From positions 1 through 41,062 of the IMG/VR virus record IMGVR_UViG_3300048589_001656: a DNA stretch of 41,062 nucleotides. One strand, given 5' to 3'. Positions 36,692-41,062 of this stretch are shown one piece after another; positions within the stretch are counted from its first letter, which is position 1; the number at the start of each line of letters is the position of its first letter. The translations under genes were made by a program, and so were the position numbers. This DNA is from a virus. The notes below the pieces were generated by a model. The model did not search any database, was not told where the DNA came from, and saw only the letters and a program-made list of their open reading frames with translations.

Positions 36692-36881
36692 TGCTTGCCT
36701 CCTCCTTTACCGCACTTATATATAAATTATGATCTTCAACCATTTGCTCACTTGGTTCTTCAATCGCACAATGCTCTTTGCAGTGTGGGCAGATCAAGTA
36801 ATCAGGGTCAACATCAACACCGCAACAGTTTGATTGTGGTCGTTCCAGATCAATTGGTTTGTAGTTTGAAAAGTCTCTCAT
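36684..36881 (-). CDS. Zinc-ribbon-type protein, 65 aa
   Basis: Two cysteine pairs: SNCCGVDVDP and ICPHCKEHC, spaced as in a zinc ribbon (CC...CPHC). The rest is acidic (EPSEQMVEDHNLYISAVKEE). Ribosome site GGAGACATT. Probably a nucleic-acid or protein adaptor of the early operon; the function is unknown. Confidence 0.55.
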   Translation of the reverse strand: MRDFSNYKPIDLERPQSNCCGVDVDPDYLICPHCKEHCAIEEPSEQMVEDHNLYISAVKEEASNE

Positions 36882-37240
36882 AATGTCTCCATTTCGTATT
36901 TAATAAATCGCTCTGCTTCGTCAAACCCTTTGCACACCATCGCGCGTGACTGTTTGCTGTCTAGTGCTGCAATCCATGTTTTCTGTGCTTCACTGACTGT
37001 TCCGCCTTTGGTTCGCTTGAGTTCAATCCATAACACTTTGTCGCGCGTTACGACCACATAATCAGGCACACCCGTTCTCACTCCTTGCCGCTTATTCTTT
37101 GCTTTGGTTGCCCATGACTTCGTGTACGTCTCTTGAGGTATGTGGCTGTAGCACAACACTTTTCCAGCGGTCTTCAGTCGTTCTAAGTAATCAACGAGTG
37201 TGAGTGCTTCTTGGTATTCGGTTGGTGTGTTATTGGTCAT
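36878..37240 (-). CDS. VRR-NUC domain nuclease, 120 aa
   Basis: Start at 37240 (MTNNTPTEYQEALTLVDYLE); the open frame upstream has an unlikely Arg/Cys-rich N-terminus lying in the previous gene. The motifs are those of the VRR-NUC PD-(D/E)XK nucleases: E in TEYQEAL, G-VPDYVVV (metal-binding D), ELKRTKGG (E-x-K) and SEAQKTWIAAL. These small proteins resolve or cut branched DNA. It is in the early replication group, so a junction-resolving role during replication or packaging fits. Confidence 0.8.
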   Translation of the reverse strand: MTNNTPTEYQEALTLVDYLERLKTAGKVLCYSHIPQETYTKSWATKAKNKRQGVRTGVPDYVVVTRDKVLWIELKRTKGGTVSEAQKTWIAALDSKQSRAMVCKGFDEAERFIKYEMETL

Positions 37241-37394
37241 ATCGCTTGTATCCTCTCTTGCCTGGCATCCACACCTTAGCCATCGTGCATGTCGGGCAGT
37301 ACGTCGTATAGCCGATACCCTTGCGCCTGGCCTCAAACTCTTTGTCGCAGTGGGTGCAGTTCTTGATCTTGGTCTTTGGCTCTATGTCTCTCAT
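37230..37394 (-). CDS. Small zinc-finger-type protein, 54 aa
   Basis: MRDIEPKTKIKNCTHCDKEF EARRKGIGYTTYCPTCTMAK VWMPGK...: two CxxC pairs (CTHC and CPTC) about 20 residues apart in a basic protein, the form of a zinc finger or ribbon. Start at 37394 just after the lysozyme stop is preferred; a longer reading starts inside that gene. It probably binds nucleic acid. Confidence 0.55.
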   Translation of the reverse strand: MRDIEPKTKIKNCTHCDKEFEARRKGIGYTTYCPTCTMAKVWMPGKRGYKRYDQ

Positions 37395-37396
37395 GG

Positions 37397-37888
37397 CTAA
37401 ATAATCCCTAACTTTCTGGCGCAAACCCACGGTTGCCACGAGTTGCCTGATCGCTCGTAGACAACACGGGCAACAGCGATATTCACGTCAGAGTCCATAA
37501 GCATGTGCTTGGCTACGCCGTGAACAGAATTGACCTGAAACACTCCAGCGTCAGTTGTGCCATTGGTGTTGGCTGGATTAAACTCGGACTCTTTCAAACC
37601 ACTCTCACAACGGGCAATCTTAATAGCGTTTTCAGGATCTTCGGGAAACGTGGCACGGATCTTGTCCTCGATGGTCTTGGGTGTGTCAAACACCTTTTTC
37701 TCGACCACCTTCTCGACCGTGACATATTCCTTGTTGCTCAAGGGTGAGGCCATCACGGGCTTAAACTTCTCGTCTGCCCATCCGGCAATCATAGCCAGGG
37801 TAAAGGTTGATAATAGCGCGACAATTGCGCTGTGTTTCCAAGCTGGAATGGTCTTCCGCCTGTAGTACGACTTTGTGAGTCGGGGCAT
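37397..37888 (-). CDS. Membrane-anchored lysozyme-like/transglycosylase protein, 163 aa
   Basis: A basic N-terminus and one span (HSAIVALLSTFTLAMIAGW, about residues 19-37), then a linker with a repeated VEKVVEKKV, then a lysozyme-like domain: IARCESGLKESEFNPANTNG TTDAGVFQVNSVHGVA and SDVNIAVARVVYERSGNSWQ PW. E95 in CESG is the expected catalytic acid. Enzymes of this type cut glycan strands outside the membrane. Ribosome site GGAGAGTAACC. It is in the early region, far from the lysis cassette, so it may act in exclusion or wall remodelling rather than in lysis. Confidence 0.75.
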   Translation of the reverse strand: MPRLTKSYYRRKTIPAWKHSAIVALLSTFTLAMIAGWADEKFKPVMASPLSNKEYVTVEKVVEKKVFDTPKTIEDKIRATFPEDPENAIKIARCESGLKESEFNPANTNGTTDAGVFQVNSVHGVAKHMLMDSDVNIAVARVVYERSGNSWQPWVCARKLGII

Positions 37889-37890
37889 GG

Positions 37891-38277
37891 TTACTCTCCT
37901 GTCAGAGTTAGGTTAATAATTTCAGGATTACTCAAGATCGAGAAAGCCTGATGGTAAAACGCATCCAGCTGGTCGTGGGTACGTCTAACCATCAATCCTT
38001 CTGCCATCACTTCGGGTGATTTCTTGAGTTGGTAGAGCAAGCGCAAGCGTTCGAGTTGTTTAGCCAAACAGTTCTTTTCCAAGCGAAACTCTCCAGGGGT
38101 CACATTGACGATGTGATAACCATCTTCGCGTAGTTCTTTTAATCTCGCGTTGTATTGTGCGCACCCATCCCCACTTGGCCGTGGTGCAATCAGTTCATAC
38201 ACCATCACCTTGTCTTGCGAGAGTAATCGCTTGAGGACGCGTAGTCGTTGGGTGTCCTTAAAAACCAAGTGTGGCAT
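37891..38277 (-). CDS. Winged-helix-like regulatory protein, 128 aa
   Basis: Residues about 8-60 (QRLRVLKRLLSQDKVMVYEL IAPRPSGDGCAQYNARLKEL REDGYHIV) have the winged-helix pattern of small phage regulators (RLKELREDGYHI is the recognition and wing part). The second half is helical (LAKQLERLRLLYQLKKSPEV). Ribosome site AGGGGTCAGACT. It overlaps the preceding gene by 20 bases. DNA binding is inferred from the pattern. Confidence 0.55.
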   Translation of the reverse strand: MPHLVFKDTQRLRVLKRLLSQDKVMVYELIAPRPSGDGCAQYNARLKELREDGYHIVNVTPGEFRLEKNCLAKQLERLRLLYQLKKSPEVMAEGLMVRRTHDQLDAFYHQAFSILSNPEIINLTLTGE

Positions 38278-38710
38278 AGTCTGACCCCTCTTTTTGCAAT
38301 TCGTTAATCTTGCCGATCAAATAGCGATAGTGAATGGTAATCTGGCTGTTTTCTAAAAACAGTGGATCTTCCAAAGCTGGTGTGGGTAATTCCCAATCCT
38401 GATTTTTCTGTTGTTCTTTGGCTTTCTCGCCATAACCCTTAACCAGCTTCATGTTGTCGCTTTTCCAAGCCTTGCCCTGCGCCGCAAATCTCTTGGCTGC
38501 CCTGGTTTCCTGGACCATTCTGAAATATGCATCCCAATCCTGCTTGAGTAAGTCTTTCTGCTCTTGTTTCAGGCCTGAATACTGTTGCCAAGTAGCAACG
38601 ATGCGCTTTAATTCAGGATCAAATTTCCCATCGAGTATGATGCCTTTCTCCATGCGTTCTTTTGCATCAAGCAGCTTCTCAAGTTCTTGTTGTTTTTCAG
38701 CTTTTTTCAT
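38258..38710 (-). CDS. Hypothetical helical protein, 150 aa
   Basis: Start at 38710 after CCGGAGGTACCGA; the open frame upstream adds an Arg/His-rich end that overlaps the replication gene. The product is basic and helical, with coiled coil at the N-terminus (MKKAEKQQELEKLLDAKERM EKGI, QEQKDLLKQDWDAYFRMVQE TRAAKRFAAQGKAWK). It resembles no family I can name. It overlaps its upstream neighbour by 14 bases. Confidence 0.55.
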   Translation of the reverse strand: MKKAEKQQELEKLLDAKERMEKGIILDGKFDPELKRIVATWQQYSGLKQEQKDLLKQDWDAYFRMVQETRAAKRFAAQGKAWKSDNMKLVKGYGEKAKEQQKNQDWELPTPALEDPLFLENSQITIHYRYLIGKINELQKEGSDYATLGF

Positions 38711-39506
38711 TCGGTACCTCCGGCAGTGATGCCTCAAAAATGGTAATCTTGCGTCTGATGGTGTCTAGGTTTTGCACGTTCTCGGCCCAATCCTGCTTCG
38801 ATACCCAGGTGAAGTAGCCATCAATGGCGGTAGTCAGGATTCCGTTCTTGGGATATTTACCCCTAGCTTTTAAGAGCTTTGTAATCTGTTGCGTGAGGTT
38901 GTATGCCGATCTTCTGGGAAATTTGTCAGTGGGATTGAACCCGTAGACTTTCTTAAAATTAGCTAGTACGTGATTAACGTTTTCGTTCCCAAATTCTTTT
39001 TTATCTTCTAAGCCTGGGTCTTTGACCCAATTAGCTTTAGCTAATTTATTCTCTTCTCTTCTCTTCACTTCAGTACCCGAACCTGTAACAAGTTCGTTAC
39101 GAACCTGGACCGAACCTGTAACAAGTTCGTCAATGGTTTTCCAGTTTGCTTTGTAGTCACCAGATAGCTCAACAGGCAAAATGGTGTATGGTTGCATGTC
39201 CCTGCGTAGTTTCTGTTCACGCTCATGGCCCACAATGCGAAGGTATACCCCATCATTGATTTTGATTTTGGCTACTAAGCCTATATGGATCATTTTCGTG
39301 AGATTTCGTGCAACTTCGTCCAAAGTTGTGTCAATCATGGGTACTACCTGGGCCTTAATCGTGCGCGGTGATGCTTGTAATAAACCAAAGTCATCGGCGT
39401 GAATAATCATGCGCTCGTAAATCAGTTGTCCTAATAGCTCCAAATCAGCTACCTTCTCGGACAGAGATATTTTTTTATCAATCAATCTTTTTTGTGCCAT
39501 AGTCAT
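38697..39506 (-). CDS. Phage replication initiation protein (winged-helix/DnaD-like), 269 aa
   Basis: N-terminal part: DLELLGQLIYERMIIHADDF GLLQASPRTIKAQVVPMIDT TLDEVARNLTKMIHIGLVAK IKINDGVYLRIVGHEREQKL, the winged-helix phage replisome-organiser pattern. The middle is a linker with an internal repeat (ELVTGSVQVRNELVTGSG) encoded by a DNA direct repeat. The C-terminal part (VNHVLANFKKVYGFNPTDKF, then ITKLLKARGKYPKNGILTTA IDGYF) could bind the helicase loader. It probably starts replication at the repeats inside its own gene, as lambda O does. The start may be 39506 or 39500. Confidence 0.7.
   Translation of the reverse strand: MTMAQKRLIDKKISLSEKVADLELLGQLIYERMIIHADDFGLLQASPRTIKAQVVPMIDTTLDEVARNLTKMIHIGLVAKIKINDGVYLRIVGHEREQKLRRDMQPYTILPVELSGDYKANWKTIDELVTGSVQVRNELVTGSGTEVKRREENKLAKANWVKDPGLEDKKEFGNENVNHVLANFKKVYGFNPTDKFPRRSAYNLTQQITKLLKARGKYPKNGILTTAIDGYFTWVSKQDWAENVQNLDTIRRKITIFEASLPEVPNEKS
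39077..39130. repeat. Iteron-like direct repeat inside the replication gene
   Basis: CGAACCTGTAACAAGTTCGT occurs exactly twice, at 39078-39097 and 39111-39130 (period 33 bases, three helical turns and eleven codons). A partial copy (CGAACCTG) begins at 39100. Each unit is an inverted repeat (CGAAC...GTTCG), and GTTCGTTACGAAC joins them. It is the likely origin of replication. Confidence 0.65.
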
Positions 39507-39531
39507 TCACCGCTGACTTATATAATTATTG

Positions 39532-39633
39532 TTATCGGTCTACTAATGCGCGAAGTCCTGATGCCATAATCAATCCCCAAAATAGTAGGGAATAGACAAT
39601 GGCGACCAGCCAAAATCCGAAGTCATTCTTCAT
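39532..39633 (-). CDS. Single-span membrane micropeptide, 33 aa
   Basis: MKNDFGFWLVAIVYSLLFWG LIMASGLRALVDR: one hydrophobic helix (about residues 5-25) with a charged end. Ribosome site GAGGAA five bases before ATG; it overlaps the upstream gene by 11 bases and the next gene begins after about 25 bases. Too short for most gene finders. The role is unknown. Confidence 0.5.
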   Translation of the reverse strand: MKNDFGFWLVAIVYSLLFWGLIMASGLRALVDR

Positions 39634-39808
39634 TTGATTCCTCGCTGTCGTGAAATATCTCGTATAAGAAGTTGTCCATTGCGTTGTATGTGGTTAGTAG
39701 TTCATGGAAGAGTTCGGGTAACTGGTGGATATTGGTTTGCTCCACCACATCGAATAGATCATTGAGCTTTGTTTTTGCTTCTTGGTAGGTGATGGTTTTT
39801 TCGTTCAT
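39623..39808 (-). CDS. Hypothetical acidic protein, 61 aa
   Basis: Not recognised. Helical and acidic (MNEKTITYQEAKTKLNDLFD VVEQ, LTTYNAMDNFLYEIFHDSEE SNEE). No strong ribosome site. It follows the structured gene-free stretch at 39809-39976, which could be its leader. Confidence 0.5.
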   Translation of the reverse strand: MNEKTITYQEAKTKLNDLFDVVEQTNIHQLPELFHELLTTYNAMDNFLYEIFHDSEESNEE

Positions 39809-39825
39809 AGTTTTTTACTCTGGCA

Positions 39826-39952
39826 GTAGTGTCGGGGGCTGCGATTGCGCTCACCCCCGACTAAGGGTTTGGGATATCCCCTGACCCGAGCCTCGTACAC
39901 CTTTCGATGAACCAGGCTCGCATCAGGAGAGGCGATTCGGACGTGGATCGCC
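39826..39952. other. Gene-free GC-rich region with four hairpins
   Basis: Four inverted repeats in 127 bases: GTCGGGGG with CCCCCGAC (39831-39861, eight perfect pairs and an inner GCG/CGC), the palindrome GGGATATCCC (39871-39880), CGAGCCT with AGGCTCG (39887-39920), and GGCGAT with ATCGCC (39931-39952). It is much richer in GC than its surroundings. It has no U tract, so it is not a terminator. It may be a structured leader or a site for a protein; it lies between the annealing protein and the replication initiator groups. Confidence 0.5.
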
Positions 39953-39976
39953 CCTCCCTTCACGTGGCCTCGAAAA

Positions 39977-40552
39977 CTACGCTTGTTGCGTAGCCGATAG
40001 GGTTTCTATCTTTTTGTTAAGTTGATCAATAAGCTGGCTAGCCTGTCCGCTAGTGAGGTTGGCTATAGAAGCCACCCCATACGCTTCATTGATCCTCGCT
40101 CTATCTGAATTGCTTTGATCGATTAGTTTTCCGATGTATCCCATTTGCTTGGTGGTAATTTTTCCGTTAGAATTGGCTGGTTGTGATGTAGAAAAGCCGT
40201 TAGTCCTGTCAACTGACGGTTTTTTTTCTTCCGTGAGTGCTTTGATCATTTCGTCAGCACTAGCAATTCCCTCAATGATTCCAAATCCTGCAAAGCCTAA
40301 TGCTCGACCAACTGCTGAAGTCTCTGCCACTTCATAGGGTGAAGTCTTTTCAATTGCTTTAGCTGGATTGGCAGCTGATGTGCCTTGGAATACTTGATCA
40401 CCGATCTTGACGGTTGCTTGACAGACAATGAGTCCGCCATTAGGGAGAAACTCGGTTGTTATAGAAACAACTTTGTCTTTGGTTTCAGAGTGAAATGCCT
40501 GGACACGCTCGGCAACAGTAATGTATTCCTTGCCATGAATGTTTACTGGCAT
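39977..40552 (-). CDS. Single-strand annealing protein (Rad52/Sak3-like), 191 aa
   Basis: Start at 40552 (MPVNIHGKEYITVAERVQAF HSE) with AAGGGGGTGAGTAGT before it. The core VVSITTEFLPNGGLIVCQAT VKIGDQVFQGTSAANP and the signature SPYEVAETSAVGRALGFAGF GIIEGIASADEM are typical of phage Sak3/Rad52-like annealing proteins. The C-terminal part (ITTKQMGYIGKLI... LTSGQASQLIDQLNKKI) is a separate helical motif shared with the next upstream gene. These proteins pair single strands in phage recombination and replication. Confidence 0.65.
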   Translation of the reverse strand: MPVNIHGKEYITVAERVQAFHSETKDKVVSITTEFLPNGGLIVCQATVKIGDQVFQGTSAANPAKAIEKTSPYEVAETSAVGRALGFAGFGIIEGIASADEMIKALTEEKKPSVDRTNGFSTSQPANSNGKITTKQMGYIGKLIDQSNSDRARINEAYGVASIANLTSGQASQLIDQLNKKIETLSATQQA

Positions 40553-40553
40553 A

Positions 40554-40832
40554 CTACTCACCCCCTTTGAGTTGCTTTAAGTAGAAATAAAGGGTGTTAC
40601 GAGCTAATAAAGCCTGGGCATATTCTTTGGCATGGTGGTTGTTTTCTAATGCACTAATAAGTTCGCTGGCTTCATCTTTGGTGAGGTGTCCACCGCCGAA
40701 GGTGAGATCATCAAACACGCGTCTGTTTTCGGGAAAGAGTGATCTAACTTCAAAATTGATCTTGGCAATCTGACGCTCGGTAGCGTGTTCACCATCTAAC
40801 TTGGTTAGTTCGTAAAGTTTATTGAAATCCAT
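40554..40832 (-). CDS. Hypothetical protein, 92 aa, with the annealing-protein C-terminal motif
   Basis: Contains HATERQIAKINFEVRSLFPE NRRVFDDLTFGGGHLTKDEA SELISALENN, which resembles the C-terminal motif of the annealing protein (TxxQ...I...LTxxxASxLI). It may be a small helper or a paralogue fragment. Ribosome site GGGAGGACAAGTA. Overlaps its upstream neighbour by one base. Confidence 0.55.
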   Translation of the reverse strand: MDFNKLYELTKLDGEHATERQIAKINFEVRSLFPENRRVFDDLTFGGGHLTKDEASELISALENNHHAKEYAQALLARNTLYFYLKQLKGGE

Positions 40833-41062
40833 TACTTGTCCTCCCTGGTAAATAAGGCAATGGCGTTATCGACATCGTGTGACTTGGGAAGATCAAGTGC
40901 TTTAGCAATCTCACTACTACTCATACCTTTGGCTTTAAGCGCAATGGCAGCGAGTGCTAGTTTTCGGTAAAGAAACCTAGAAGATAGTCTGCGTTGTGCG
41001 GTTGTGAAGTCAAGAACGGTGCGTAATGATTGCGTATTAGGTGTATACTTTGCTTTAGCCAT
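40832..41062 (-). CDS. Helix-turn-helix protein, 76 aa (at window edge)
   Basis: Begins at the last base of the window: MAKAKYTPNTQSLRTVLDFT, then LALAAIALKAKGMSSSEIAK ALDLPKSHDVDNAIALFTRE DK. SSSEIAKALDLPKSHDVDNA is a helix-turn-helix. It is a likely early regulator of the leftward operon. The start is a fully formed ATG, but its promoter lies outside the window. Confidence 0.6.
   Translation of the reverse strand: MAKAKYTPNTQSLRTVLDFTTAQRRLSSRFLYRKLALAAIALKAKGMSSSEIAKALDLPKSHDVDNAIALFTREDK

Noticed and set aside
1-41062. Recoded stop codons
   Set aside because: TGA, TAA and TAG all end genes in tidy overlaps, and no gene is interrupted by one in-frame stop.

Overview
This window reads as most of a temperate, tailed double-stranded DNA phage (or prophage). 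It has a tyrosine integrase, small and large terminase subunits, an upper-collar type portal, a scaffold, an SU10/HK97-type capsid protein, head-tail connector and tail-tube-like proteins, very large internal (ejection) proteins, repeat-rich tail fibres and a holin/XhlA/CHAP lysis cassette. No tape measure, sheath or baseplate genes are visible, so a podovirus-like particle is the best reading. Genes are packed with ATGA/TAATG overlaps and strong GGAGG-type ribosome sites, and TGA is a normal stop, so the code is standard bacterial. The host cannot be named from the sequence; the window begins and ends exactly on start codons and is probably cropped.

Layout: almost everything is read leftwards (minus strand), from early genes at the right end to lysis genes at the left. 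41062-35459 holds early and replication genes: an HTH protein, a Rad52/Sak3-like annealing protein, a replication initiator with an internal iteron-like repeat, a VRR-NUC nuclease, zinc ribbons, a DUF1599-like protein and a membrane-anchored lysozyme-like protein. 35466-28985 holds packaging and head genes. 28900-21022 is an unusual seven-gene operon, six of its genes for sugar chemistry (three or four glycosyltransferases, an extended-SDR epimerase and an RfbH/ColD-like PLP sugar 3-dehydratase). 20946-12839 holds connector, tail and fibre genes. 12838-11687 is an accessory island with two plus-strand small membrane-protein genes and about 600 bases of structured non-coding DNA. 11674-6570 encodes internal virion proteins. 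6478-939 encodes fibres, lysis proteins, MazG-like and HNH proteins. The integrase (1-936) is on the opposite strand and converges with the HNH gene.

The most striking feature is a regulatory module repeated at seven places in the late region. Read on the minus strand it consists of a -10 box (TGNTATAAT or TGTATAAT) touching the stop codon of the gene before it, then a tiny hairpin with a constant AAGAC loop and a covarying stem, then at once an intrinsic terminator ending in five to eight U, then (except at copy C) the ribosome site and the next late operon. Each late operon therefore seems to begin with a terminated leader. This looks like a genome-wide phage antitermination or attenuation regulon with a boxB-like RNA element. 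A 36-residue, Arg/Lys-rich peptide encoded directly behind one copy is a candidate partner. A further copy sits at the end of a gene-free transcript region that contains a 79-nt long hairpin with G-U pairs only on the minus strand, and an orphan tRNA 3' half that may be an attachment-site core.
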